This document shows positions 1 to 11,830 of a stretch of 64,000 nucleotides of DNA, in pieces. The number at the start of each line of letters is the position of its first letter. The first letter of the stretch is position 1. Both the position numbers and the translations under genes were made by a program. Below the pieces are notes generated by a model. That model ran no database searches and was not told the DNA's origin. It worked only from the letters and a program-made list of their open reading frames with translations. Source of the DNA: Ustulina deusta (taxonomy: Eukaryota; Ascomycota; Sordariomycetes; Xylariales; Xylariaceae); NCBI GenBank assembly GCA_023159155.1, contig JAJNNX010000004.1, forward strand, positions 1,736,001 through 1,800,000, read 5' to 3'.

Positions 1-569
1 GAGTAACTATATTAAAAAGGTACACGGAAAAGTATATACGCCCAATTAGAACTTTTAACAGAACCCATTAGTACAGCCTTGCTATCTCTGCCTTTCCAAG
101 CTTACTACTGAAGCCGGGCTAATTAGCTATTTAAATCGCTATATTCAAAACAGATCTTGCCAATGGCCCACTACTTGCTAACTTTGCCCTAACGTTTCTT
201 TTAATAACGTATGGGCGTGGCTTCGGTATTTAAAAGTTGGTTATATACTATTTATATAGATATGCCCTATGTATAGCTATATTTACACTGCCTCGAGCAG
301 ATTAACTAAGCATTTCACTTCAAGTTATACCTAAGACTTTCAACGTTTTTTTTAATGCCCTATTTACAAACAAAATAGTACTAAAACTATACATATTATT
401 AATAGGTTCTTGTCCTGGCATATGTACCTAATAACAGCAACTAATACTTGCTAACGTACCCCAAACAAGATTTCCAGAAAAATACTAGGCTAAACTAGGC
501 ATTAATCAACCCGGTTCAAAATTAAACAATATTAAACTAATATTATATCTATAATAACAAAAAATAACA
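1..569. other. AT-rich stretch, no gene recognised
   Basis: Moderately to strongly AT-rich DNA with many stops in all frames. A few less mutated patches (for example around 60-240) keep GC-containing words but give no frame or motif I can name. Likely decayed repeat DNA. Confidence 0.4.
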
Positions 570-1275
570 TCACGCTTCAACTATACTAAGCATATCTAGC
601 AGCCTTTCGTTATCTCCCAATTTAAGTATAGCTACAAATAGATCGTTAGATTCCACTATAGTCGAGATTTCCAATAAATATAATAGCAATATTTCTAAAC
701 AGAACTTTTATTTTAGCTATAAAAAATCTAAAGCGCTACAGCCATTAGCAGACTTACTTTGTATTTCTAAAACACATACAAAGTTAGAACTGCTACCCGT
801 CCTAATAAAGCTAGTTAACCCAGTCTTAAGAGATTACTAAAACTTAAAGGACGTATTAGCAAAAACTAACAAATTAACTACTAATTTAAGCCTTAATTTA
901 TAACAGCTAAAGTTTATAAATATTAATAAACATTATGCAATTAATTATATACTCAAACATTAAAATAAAAACCTTTTCTTCTTAAAATAACAAAAAAACA
1001 AAAACTATTAATAGGTTTAACGGAAAGATATTAATACTAACTTAGTTCAAAGCTTTTAAAAAAATTATATAAAAATTAGTCTCAAAATAAACAAGGTATT
1101 AGTAACCCAAAAACAATATAAAAAAATCAAGTATCATATTCGCTAGTTTGGCTATCTAGTAGAAAAAGATATATAAGTTCTAAAAAAACAAATAAATCCA
1201 GAGCTGGTAAAAAAATATAAACTAAAAAAAGCTATATTAAAAAGCCAAAAGAAATATCAAACAAGACATTAAATA
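570..1275 (+). pseudogene. RIP-degraded coding relic, unknown protein
   Basis: One plus-strand frame runs without a stop from about 570 to 837 and then continues to about 1275 broken mainly by TAA/TAG, as expected where Gln (CAA/CAG) and Trp (TGG) codons suffered C-to-T or G-to-A change. The readable part is Ser/Leu-rich at first, then contains a patch ending in VNPVLRDY (about 815-837), followed by Leu/Lys/Asn-rich segments that look helical. No ATG is left near the start, which fits loss of ATG by G-to-A change. I do not recognise the family. A transposon protein or a host gene are both possible. It lies downstream of, and convergent with, the NLR relic on the other strand. Confidence 0.35.
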
Positions 1276-1539
1276 AGTTTTTGGTCTGTTCTAATAATAT
1301 AAGACTTTAAATATTTGCATAATATTATTTTAATTGCCTTTTAGTTTAACTATATTATAGCTATAGATTTAGAATAGATTTTCTAGATTATATAGCCTGG
1401 TTAGGGCTATATATAAAAATGGCTTAGTTTTTTTTTAAACAAATAGTAGCTATAATCTTGCTAACCTATTATAAAATGCACCGATTGCAATTATTAGGCT
1501 ATAGCTGGTCTACTATAGATATATTAGTATAATTATAAA

Positions 1540-3140
1540 AATTTAGTTTATTAAAAACATACTTTTTAAAATAGTTAATTATTATATATTATTAAAAATG
1601 ACCTAAGTTTTAAAATAATTTGGTCTATATATAGTTTAATAGTTTTGTAGTATTTGTTAATATATTTCTTTAGCTTTTTTAAACTTGCTTTAGTTGCTAT
1701 ATAAAATGCTTAAGTTATTAACTATATCGAGAGTTGATATGTAGTCGGGTCCAAAGGCCTTTTTATAACTTTTTAGCGCCTGCTAGTACATCTCCTCAGC
1801 TTTTTTGAGCTTATTTTAATTGCTATATAAATTGCCCAAGCTATTAAAGATCCAGCTTGCCTTATTATCTATAATTCTATATAAAATTGCCTTTTTTTGT
1901 TTTGCAACATACTAAAAAAGTTATTTTTATATTAATTACTATTTACCTATATTTTAACTAAAAATATATAATACTATATATAGAATCGCAAACCTTATAA
2001 ATTCTATGCTCTATTTTTGGTTTAAAATATAAATTATCCAGAAATAAACATAGCTATAAACGTTATATCCTTTTAATTTTATTAACTTATTTATAAAAAA
2101 ATTAATTTTAACAAGCTTATAAGTATTTAAAATTCAGATTGTATAGCTAAAACTAAGCTTATTTTTTATTATTTTATAAATTTATTTTAAGCTATATATA
2201 TAGTAAGATTGAAGCAATTTAAGCTAGATATTTTAATTATTAAAATATGCCTATAATCAAAGTAGTATAGCTAAATATTAGTTTTATTTTTAGATTTGAT
2301 CTAAAAATAGCTATTATATTAAATAAAAAGTTCGGTTTTTATATAAACTTAGTTTAGGGCTACTAATTTGTAGTTTTGCTTAAAAATCTTTATATAAATA
2401 AAAGTATAATTAAAAAATTATTAATGTTTGCTTAAAGTATATACTAGCTATAGCTAATACAAAAAAAAAACTATCCAACTTTTTAGCAAAATCTATAGTA
2501 TTAAGGTTTAAGTATAAAATTAACTATATTTAAAAACATTTTAAATTATAGCTTACTATTAGTTAGGCTTTTGTGTTTTAATACAACCTTTAAAATCTAC
2601 AAGCTATTATTTATATTTTATATCTTTAATAATAAAATAGTATAGCTAATTTTAACTTAAAATAACCTAGTAGTAATAATAATTAAACTTTAATATAATT
2701 CTATAAAATATTCTTAAATATTTATAGTAGTAAGATTTATATTAAATAATAAATTAAGGTTATTATAGTTATTATAAACTATAAGCTATTACAAATTGCT
2801 TAGCAAGCTTAGCCAAGCTTTAATAGCATTAATTATTTTATTTAGATTTTTTTGTATATCTAGGCCGTATAATCGGCTAGCTGCAAGATACTACTGTTTT
2901 ATTTGGTAGGCTATCCTAGCAAAGCTTTACTTTAAAAAATTTTTGTTTTTAATATTTAGCCAAAAAATTGCTAAATAGTTATTCCTATGTTATTTTATAT
3001 ACTTAATAGCTAGCTATATCTTACCTATCCCCCTAAGGCCATAAAGGACTACTACTTAACAATAGCTATTACTCTAGAATCTTTCGTATATTTTAGCAAG
3101 CTCTTGTTCCCTTACTACAAAATATGCAATTTCTGGCACG
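1540..3140 (-). pseudogene. Relic of fungal NLR: NB-ARC NTPase with TPR repeats
   Basis: A single minus-strand frame runs through the NTPase segment for about 470 bp with stops almost only at former Gln codons. From 3140 downwards: a segment reading REQELAKIYERF, which in this family precedes the NTPase; a degraded P-loop GLRGIGKI at 3017-3040 (family form GGIGKT; Thr to Ile by C-to-T); a segment reading AIFWLNI; a degraded Walker B LIVYNNYNN at 2759-2785 (family form with Asp); and the sensor-like IIITTR near 2655. At 1605-1856 two 42-residue units with NSLGNLYSN...KLKKAEEMY...FGPDY match the kinesin-light-chain-type TPRs that end many fungal NLRs. Such proteins are signal-transducing STAND receptors linked to non-self recognition and programmed cell death. 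The N-terminal effector domain, expected above 3140, could not be identified. Dead: dozens of stops and lost ATPase residues. Confidence 0.75.
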
Positions 3141-6100
3141 CTATAAAAACTAAATAATACTAAAAACTTTTTATATTAACTTTTTATATATATTAATATT
3201 AATAACTTAATACTTATACAATAAATAATTTTTGTTTGCTTTTTTAATTTTTAATTATTTTTTCTTAAAGCTGTTTTAGCGCTTTTTTTCCTTTTTTACT
3301 ATAGATTAAAAACATTTAAGTTTTAAAAATGCCTAGTATAAAGTACGTTTTGTTTTTAAGTACTATAGTTTTTTTTCCTTTTGCCTATGCCATCCGTTCA
3401 AAAGTTATAAAGTAAGATAATAGCCCTTTGCGAAGCGCCTAAGCTAGAATACTAGTAATATTACAAATAATTTGTTCTAATAATTCTTTGTCACCTAGTT
3501 ACGTTTTTTTTTATAAATAAAAATTAATAATCTTAAGTATAATAAACTCTTAAAAAGTCTACCTATATATAAACCATTAGTTCTACGCAAACTATAGTTT
3601 TTAATATAGATTTTTATATTAATTGCTATCTTATATAGCTAAACTTAAAACGTTTTAAAAATAAGTATAATATTTAGTTATATTATAGTACTAATAGAAC
3701 ATACTATTAATAGCTTTTGTAAGTTTAGCGCTACTAAACTTATTAATATAGCAAGTATTAACCCAAAAGTATTGCAAGCTATTTTGTCTAGCCTATTAGC
3801 TATAAAAGCAGATCTTTTTATATCTGATCTTATATTAGCCAATTCCTTATTCGAAGTCTTTATAAATAATATTTTCTAAGCCCTAAGTATAAAATAGTAT
3901 GGTATACGGGGGAATGTTAGTAGTGCTTAGTAGGTAGTCTGTTAGGCTAAATAAGCCTGTACTATTATAACTCAGAAGATGTATAACAAAAAGGCAAAGT
4001 ATTTTAAGTTATTTAATAAATAATATAAATACTAGTACTATAATATTATACTAGTTATTTTAATTAACAATTTATCCTAAAAAATAGATTAAGGCTATAA
4101 TATAAAAAGCAAACTCCTAAAGTTTGCATAAGCGCAGAATAGTTAAGCAAATCTTTAAAATAGCAGGTCGAGCTGTGCTAAAAGGCTTACAAATCTATTT
4201 AAACTAGTGGGTAGCTATATAGCTAAGTATCAATGCAACCAAAGCAGTTGTTATTTAGATAATTCGATTAGCAAGCTTAGGCCTAAGCAAAAAAAAATCT
4301 ATTTACAATAGTTTTTTAAAATATAAAAAAAGCAGCAAGCTCAAGTTACTAAAAAGCATAGATTTTAAGCCGCTAATAATTATAAAATTAATGTTTTATT
4401 TTAAGCAAAAATGCTTAAAATAATAGTTTGTATAAAAAAGAGCTAATAGTATATATATATACTATAGGTATATTATACTAGTATATCTGTCCTGCTTTTT
4501 AGTAAATATAAGCACTATCTTTTAATATAATTACCTCTAGCAACTAACCTAAAGCAAATAATCTAACAACTTTTTTAAAATAATAAAATATATTCCTTAG
4601 GAATTTTTATATAACCTGCTTTTTTTCTAAAATCAAGATTTAATAGTTAAAGTTTTTTACGCTTATTTATATAGAACAGTTATTTTAATAGCTAATTATA
4701 AGCCAAAAAAAATAAAAATTATTTAAAGCTTATAATACTAATAGTTTCTGCTGGCAGAAAAGGTATGTACTTCTACTCTCGGTAGCATTTTTATAACATA
4801 GGTAAAAAGTATATATTTTTTATGCTAGCAAAAAGAAACAAAAAGGGAAGCATTATATATACTTCGCCCTACCCCAAGTTGCACTAGTAATAATACTAAT
4901 CTAAGCAGTGCCCTATATATATATTAAAGCTTTTATTTATTATTTTGAACTTAGTTTTTATATATTAAATAATATTTTTTTTAAAACTTTTATTTTTTAA
5001 TTTCTATTAAATAAACTGTAATAATTAGCTATTTTATACTATTTTTATTATTATTATTATATATTAAACTTAAATTAATTATTATTATAAAAATAGCTAT
5101 TATTTATTTTACTTAATATACCAATAAGTATATGCTTAGCAAGGTATATTTTATCTATAGCTGCTTTTTTTTTTAGTTACTATAATAGAGTATTTTTACA
5201 AATCATATATATATATATAAACTATAGCTATTATAATATATTAAGCTGCTTATCTTTTGTAAGGCAGTTGCTAGATAACTTACAAAACAGGTTGTTACCT
5301 AAAGGCATACTTTCTTTGTAACAAACAATAGCTCTTAATTATAGCTATAAAACATTAATAACTCTTTTTATACCTTCCTTTTCCTGTATTAACCTAAAAT
5401 ATTTTACTATTATCTATTATTTTATTTGGTTAGTTACTGCTATATTTTTTGCTTTTGTTATCCCTAAATATCCTATATTATATATATTCCTTTTTACTAT
5501 GATTTTTGCTGCTTATGGTTTAATATTTCTAAACAATATTGCACAAAATTGGCCTCTTTTTATAACTATTTATTTGATTTATTATTAATTATAAAACAAA
5601 CAAACATATTTTAGCATAAATATTTTAAAAATAAATAATAATTTTTTTAATTAAAACAAAATATGTTTTTTAGATTAAACTATATTAATTATAAAAAAAT
5701 ATAAGCTACTATTAAAAAAGTTTTTAATAATAGTAAGCAACCCTAGCTAGCAGGCATAATAATAAATTAGCTATTTCTAAAATAGTAGTTTTTATAGCTA
5801 TAAAATATTTTATAACGCTAGTTCTAATCTTGCTGCTAATAATAATATATATAAATTTAGTTTTTATACTAAAAAACTAGTTTATTTAAAATACTAATAA
5901 TAAATATATCGCTTGCTTTAATACAAAAAGTTTATATATTTAATAGTTATAGCTTTTATATCTAATAAAAAGTAAAGTCTATTTATTAATATTATAATAC
6001 CCCTATATGATCTATTTAATAATAAAGTACTTCTATTCTATAGCAATACTAAAAAAGACTACAATATAAAAATATAAAATAAAATTAAAAAAAAAAACAA

Positions 6101-6440
6101 AAAAATAAACAGCAACTATTTTTAATAAACGGTTTATTAACTAATATTATTAATATAATTTTTAATAATATTATTTATAGCTAAGAATTACAATAGTAGG
6201 AAGCAAAATTGTTTACCCTGCTATATAAAGCGCTAGTAATGTAGCGCAAACTCTACAGAAGCTCGGGGACCAGCGCTAAGCGTAAATTTTCTTAAAAGCA
6301 GCACAAACTTAAAACAAGAATTTGCGAAATGCAGAAAACTGTAGTAAAGGCAGGCCTATAGTACATAAAATGTAAACTTTTTCGCTATATAGCAAATTTT
6401 TAGCCCTTCATTTATAATTACCTAAAAATAAGTTGGGCAC
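3141..6440. other. AT-rich RIP block, no gene recognised
   Basis: Strongly TpA-rich. 3141-3900 may hold the decayed N-terminal part of the NLR on the minus strand, because one minus frame stays fairly open there, but no domain can be named. Around 4100-4430 a plus-strand frame with few stops encodes a Lys/Gln-rich segment that I cannot assign. The rest shows only homopolymer-rich AT sequence. The block ends abruptly near 6440, where ordinary composition begins. Confidence 0.4.
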
Positions 6441-6499
6441 TGGACTTTGCTAGGCAGGAGTTAGAGCCCAAAGAAGCTGCACGCCCACCTACATAACAA

Positions 6500-8524
6500 A
6501 AGATCGGAACAGCTAACATATATGATAACAATGATACGGGTACAGGAGAGGAACTTGAGAGCAAACCTAACAATAATAAGCCAACAACCATGCTGTAGCA
6601 AGGGTCCTATAAACCTGGGGGCAACCAAGCCGTCCTGGGCCTCCAAGAAGAAAGGCCGCCTAATTATTCGGCTTACGTCGCTATTAAAAAGGGCGAGACG
6701 GTGAATTTAAAGTCAACCAATAATAATACATACGCACCAGGTGGACAAGCCGCTACAACGTCTGACAATAGTCCTGCTCTGTGTACTACAAAGCGGAAGA
6801 GGGAGGGGGAGGAGGAGAACTATTGCGGACCCTGCAAGAAGCGGGCTGAGCTAACCTACCGAGGTCTCGAGCTGATCGAGCTCTCCGACAACAACAACAA
6901 TAACAATAACAAAGGCGATAACCAAAAAAAAAAGCTACAGCCTTTAGAACACAATTCCTATAACCATGGCACCGAGGGAAATAGTGGCAGCAACAATGAC
7001 AAATACCGCATCGACGAGACAGATTGTCCTTAGGAAGACCTACAGCTATGGCAGGACTGTTGCAAGTTCTTCAGTCATGACCAAGCCAAGGTCTTAACCG
7101 AGAAGAGCTCACACTGGTACCGCTTCAAGGACACCGGTCTTTTGCTAAAGCCCTTCTAGTTGTATGCTGTATACTGGATTTTAACCCAGCTTAGACGCAA
7201 TATATTAGGTGCCTTCTTGGCCAACAACCCAGGTCTCGGAAAGTCGTACATTGTTTTCGGTGTTATGGCAACAAGATCAGCACTGCTAATAAACAACTCC
7301 TACGTCCATGACCACCCTGCATCCCATTGCATGCCCGGTCGTGAATGTCCGCGCCCGTATGCGTGTGGTATTCGCTGTTCATGCAAAGGTAGTGTGTCGC
7401 GGTTGCTACTCCGCGTTGTCCTGGAAGGACCACAGGTCATCATCTGCCCGCCTAGCATCTTGCGCGAATAGATAACCAAGTTCGAAGAAACTCTAGGGTC
7501 GGACGGGAACAGGGCGGGCTTTCAACTTAAGGTTATTGCGGCGGCCGATAGCCTCCCCGGCGAGCAGCAAAGCATGTTGCTCTCACGATCGAACACCGGC
7601 TCTCTTCTCGCGGAGGTTACCAGGGAGGTAAAGTGGAGGCAGAAAAAGAGCAAGCATGTTCCGGATCATAGTGAGATTTCCGTAAAGGGTCAACCAGGGC
7701 AAAGCAAAACAATCATCCTCTCCACTTCATTGTACGTTTTACAAAGCATACAACAACTATTCCTCCGCAACAAGCGCTACCGGAAAGCCGAATGCTCCGT
7801 ATCGAATGTGGCCATTAGTTTCATTGCCGCAGACAAGTGCCATCAGTATCACGGATCGTCTAAAAAACCTACACAGCCATTGCATATCGCTAAAGAACTG
7901 GCGCAATGCTCTGGTTTCTCTATTCCGAGCTTCTAGCTAGGCGTTTCGGGGACACCGATGGAATCCGGACCCAAAGATATCAAAGCCACCGTCGAGCACA
8001 TTCAATACATGCAGCGCAACAGCCGGGTTGGACTTTCGGATCGCAATCTCGGCATGGATGGTTTTCAAGCTGCTTACAATGCCGTAGCAAACAAAACCCT
8101 GGAAGAACTACGTAATGCTTCCCACGAAGTGTGGGAATCCTTCTGTAGCACAAGAGACGAGTTCATGGGCCGACTTGTAATAGCTCGGTCAGACAATAGC
8201 ACTTTCCAAGGCTCAAGTCTAGCCGTCTTCCGCCTTCCGCAAGTTCGAAAGATCGAATGTCCATTTCCTACTGCATATAAGCATCTGTTAACTATCGACG
8301 AGGACGAGTTTGGCCGCCTTGTAGCAAAGACGCTCCAGAAATTACGTGAGCAATGGGAGGCAAATGGCCGAGCTAGGCCACAACCTAACTTAGCAACAGC
8401 GAAACAGCACTTTATGAAGACGCAATGCGCAGCCACGTTGCTGCGCAAGATGCGCATTACAGTAGCCCCCTATAAGGTTGTTTTATCTTCGCTGCTACCA
8501 TTTTCAGGCATTCTACAGTTATAG
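6500..8524 (+). pseudogene. SNF2-family ATPase/helicase pseudogene, C-lobe missing
   Basis: Several open stretches (6701-7033, 7160-7471, 7574-7936, 7958-8524) lie in one and the same frame, as does sequence back to about 6540; they are separated only by in-frame stops (near 6596, 7031, 7157, 7469, 7934), with no frameshift. SNF2 ATPase motifs in order: motif I LANNPGLGKSY (about 7217), motif Ia IICPPSILRE followed by TAG where the family has Trp (7469), motif II ADKCHQYHG (about 7829; family D-E-x-H, so Glu to Lys), motif III SGTPME (about 7946). The N-terminal part has a poly-Asn tract (about 6890). The helicase C-terminal lobe is absent; homology fades at about 8460 and the AT block starts near 8530. 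SNF2 proteins use ATP to remodel chromatin or DNA. Changes fit RIP-type G-to-A. Island composition is otherwise normal. Confidence 0.8.
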
Positions 8525-8529
8525 AGGAA

Positions 8530-9360
8530 TCGGTCCTATAAACAGTATATTAGCAAAAGGGCTCTCCGTATAGTTATATAGAGTTTTGCACATAATCTGG
8601 TTCGCCCTAGGGGGAAGGATAACTAGTAATAATAAATAGTCCATACATAAAATGCTCTAATAACACCTTTATACAATATATTTTGCAAGCTATAACTTTG
8701 CAGTTTTTTAATTAGATATACTAGCTAAAAACTTAAAACAAATGTTTTTAACAATAAAAATATTCCTTTAACCTTGTTTAGAACTAATTTAACCTAATAA
8801 ATATTTTTTTTTTACTTTTTTTTTTAGAACTTTTATAAGTTTTATAAAAATATAGCAAGCTAGCTTTTTAGCAATTAGTTCTTTTTTTTTATAAATCAAA
8901 TTTTATACTTCGCAAAAAATTATAAAAATTTAGTTATTTTTAAGTGCTATATTAAATAAAATTTAGATCTTTTTATATAGCGCTAGCTAAAAATAAACAA
9001 TAGTTTAAAATTATTAAGTTAAAAAATAATTAATATTTTTTATGCCAAAACGCCTAGCAAACTAAACAATATTTAATAGTTTTTAAAGTTAGAGCTTTCG
9101 ATCTTTTTTAGTAAATATTTTAAAAATTCAAATTTACAAATTTTTATTAAGTTATATACTATACTTAATCTAAGTGCTTAAAAATTTATATTTTAAAGCT
9201 TTGCTACTTATACCGAATATTTTTTTTTAAAAACTAAAAAAACATAATATATTACTATACCTGCATTTATTTCTATTTTAAAGCGCCTAAAAATTATATA
9301 TGACTAGTTGTAAGTGCATTATTTATATAAAAACAAAAACCACAAAACTAAGTAGAATTT
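8530..9360. other. AT-rich RIP block
   Basis: TpA-rich, T-tract-rich DNA directly after the SNF2 pseudogene. No frame or motif recognised. It may hold the lost 3' part of that gene, mutated beyond recognition. Confidence 0.4.
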
Positions 9361-9555
9361 GTATTATTAGCGCTTAAACCCTAGAACTTCGATCCCGAAC
9401 CCCTAAAGAAGGCATAAAAAACAGCGCTGAAGATTGCTCCGTAGCAGACCTACTACCCACTTTGTTACAGTATGCCCTACCCCTACAAGGCATTCGACAC
9501 GCGCTACTCTTCCTCAGCGCTCCCCATAACAAACACAAGCGCGTATGGACTAGAT

Positions 9556-9587
9556 AGTGAGCGACTAAAACTAGTTAATCGCTCACT
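9556..9587. repeat. 32-bp imperfect palindrome
   Basis: AGTGAGCGA at 9556-9564 is perfectly complementary to TCGCTCACT at 9579-9587. Three further pairs form inside after one mismatch, leaving a short A/T-rich loop. This could be a hairpin in a transposon end or a factor-binding site; the function is unknown. Confidence 0.6.
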
Positions 9588-9723
9588 GCTATAGCCTTTG
9601 TAGCTTTACACTTGAATTATCTCATGTCTTCTAATATTGGTGCGCAGCTGGGACTACGAAGGAAAAGAAGAGAAAAAAGGTGTTCATCTAGAGCTGGGGG
9701 TAGCCGCACTCACTAAGCACAAT

Positions 9724-9740
9724 TAGTTAGGGGAGCACTA
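9724..9740 (+). repeat. 17-bp dispersed repeat, copy 1
   Basis: TAGTTAGGGGAGCACTA occurs exactly here and again at 12684-12700 in the same orientation. The flanking sequences do not match. Both copies sit in normal-composition islands without a gene, so a shared transposon-end or regulatory motif is possible. Confidence 0.6.
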
Positions 9741-10201
9741 TTTATTGCAATGATTCATAGAGGTAAGCGGCAAGTAGAATATAGAATACTCGAAATTGAT
9801 GAGTGATTGTTCATGCTCGCATCTCATCAATGCACCCCTAAGCCCTTATGCGCTCTACATAGACCAAGGTCATCTAGCCACACAGCTTTAGGGCGCTAGT
9901 TTAGGGGAAATGGATATTGCTTAGGCACAGTACGTACCGAGTAGTGGGACCTTTCGTGTTATCACATCCAACACAATGTGACCAGCTCACTGTGTGCCTC
10001 ACATTATGAATCAACTAACTATTTACTTTCATTTCATGATTTTGCGCACGTTATGAAGTACATTTTGTGGGCTACACACTGTCTACTACATATACCTTAT
10101 AAATTATATCCGATATACAATATATAGTGACTTGTATAGCCTGGGCTACATTCATAAACAATTTATATATTATGCCTTACGCCTAGTAGATATTACACAC
10201 T

Positions 10202-10283
10202 TATGCTTTATATACTATGCTTTATATACCGTGATTGTCATACATACCGTGATTGTCATACACACCATGATTGTCATACATAC
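10202..10283 (+). repeat. Short minisatellite (2 x 14 bp, then 3 x 18 bp)
   Basis: Two exact 14-bp units (10202-10215, 10216-10229; TATGCTTTATATAC) run straight into three 18-bp units (10230-10247, 10248-10265, 10266-10283; core TGATTGTCATACA) with one or two differences. Both unit types end in a TATAC/ATAC word. Confidence 0.8.
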
Positions 10284-10440
10284 CGTTAGCTGCACATAGT
10301 ATTGCACACGCAATATAAAAGTAATACTAGTAGCAATATATCGTGTACTGCACACTGTAATAAAAATATACATTGTCCACGATTTAGTGTGATAGGCACA
10401 CAATAGAAGGTCTAAGTGCTAGAACTATAGAGATAGTAGC

Positions 10441-11460
10441 AACTGCAACTCAGACTGGACTTTTTTTTAAGTTATAGCTATGTTCCAATACTTATAAAGA
10501 TCTGTTTGGTATATAGCTAAGTTAAGCATTTGACATACTAATAAGATTGGTTTAAAAGTGCCTACTTTAATTTGGCAAACAAGCAAAAGCAGGACTTAAT
10601 TACTAATAGTTTTAAAATTTTTACTACTAAAGCTATATAAATAAATAGAGCCTATACTAGTATATTAAACAATTATTTATATTATAGATTTAGCTAAGTT
10701 AGAATAGGCTATTAAAAAAAAAATAAAGAGCTACGCTAAATAATTCTAACGTTTTACTTTTTATTTAAGTTTTAGTACTTTAAAATTTTTAATATTAATA
10801 TTAGTATTTTTTAGTATAGCAATAAACTTATTAATAGTAATAATTATATTATAAGACTTTTTATATAATTTTTTTTTTGCTTAGCTATAATTAACGCTTT
10901 TATTATATTAAAAGCCTAATATAACTAAATATATATAAACTTTAAAATAATAGTTATATTTTATTGCTAAATAATTATATTATATAGTTTTTTAAATATA
11001 TTTACTATTTAAATATCTGAACTAAAAATATTAATAAATATTATAGTTTATATAAACAATTAAATATATTTTTTAAAACATTAAACATACCTATTTATAA
11101 TAAACTTTGTACTATTTTTATAAGATTGTTAGAAAGATCGCCACTTTTAATTAGAAATATTTGCTATATTTATAATGATTTTTTGTTTATAATATAGCTA
11201 TAGCATTAAATAAAAAGCAGGGTATAAATTTATATATTATTTTTTTTTATAAGCACTAGCTTAAAATTGATTATATTTATATTTTAATTTTTAAAGTTAT
11301 TTTTTTAAATTTGTTAAGCTTTATATATAATAGTTTAAAAATATAAAATAAAATATTTATAAAATAATTAATATTTATACAGATATAACTTTACTTAATA
11401 CTTATTTTACTAATTTTTAATATTATTTATTTTAATTAGTAGCTAAGCTTAAAAACAATA
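10441..11460. other. AT-rich RIP block
   Basis: About 1 kb of TpA-rich DNA between two normal-composition islands. No frame or motif recognised. Confidence 0.4.
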
Positions 11461-11760
11461 TTCCGTATTCTATAATAGGCGGCTACACTAGGCAGGCAGC
11501 CCAATGCTTAAATTAAAATAACCTAGGCGCTTAACAACAAACTACTAATGCCGAGCCTGACAGAGCTACGGCACTCAACCGCCGGCCTCCTCCACTCACT
11601 AGCAAATGAAATTAGGCCTGTAACTGCCTGATATTATTCCCGGAGTCACGATGGAGGTCTGCTCCGGCAAGGTGGGGACAGTATATCGGCTCCGGGCGGC
11701 ACTCACGCATAATGTTGCTGCTGCTGGGCGTGACCTACTACTCTCCGTCCTCGTTGCCGG

Positions 11761-11772
11761 CCTATATATAGC
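11761..11772 (+). promoter_or_regulatory. TATA-like element before the F-box pseudogene
   Basis: CCTATATATAGC lies about 60 bp before the ATG of the F-box reading frame, at a plausible spacing for a core promoter. No other promoter signal was verified. Confidence 0.3.
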
Positions 11773-11830
11773 CACCATGTGGAAAAGATTCTTAATCCTC
11801 TATTTCCATAGACCTTATATTTGAGCCAGC

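Larger units (their letters stand above)
9361..10440. other. Normal-composition island without a recognisable gene
   Basis: Composition returns to ordinary, but no frame longer than about 60 codons has coding character. The longest minus-strand frame (10215-10403) is produced by the 18-bp tandem repeat and is not a credible gene. The island contains a hairpin, one copy of a 17-bp repeat and a short minisatellite, listed separately. A decayed non-coding or transposon remnant is the likeliest explanation. Confidence 0.4.

Noticed and set aside
3895..3960. GGGGGAATGTTAGTAGTGCTTAG looked like a polypurine tract followed by an LTR start
   Set aside because: No second copy of the putative LTR, no target duplication and no plus-strand pol relic upstream; the neighbouring coding relic is an NLR on the minus strand.
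8074..8457. 127-codon minus-strand frame
   Set aside because: Antisense of the SNF2 pseudogene; the plus frame carries the recognised motifs.
10215..10403. 62-codon minus-strand frame with repeated VCMTIT units
   Set aside because: Entirely generated by the 18-bp tandem repeat in AT-rich sequence.
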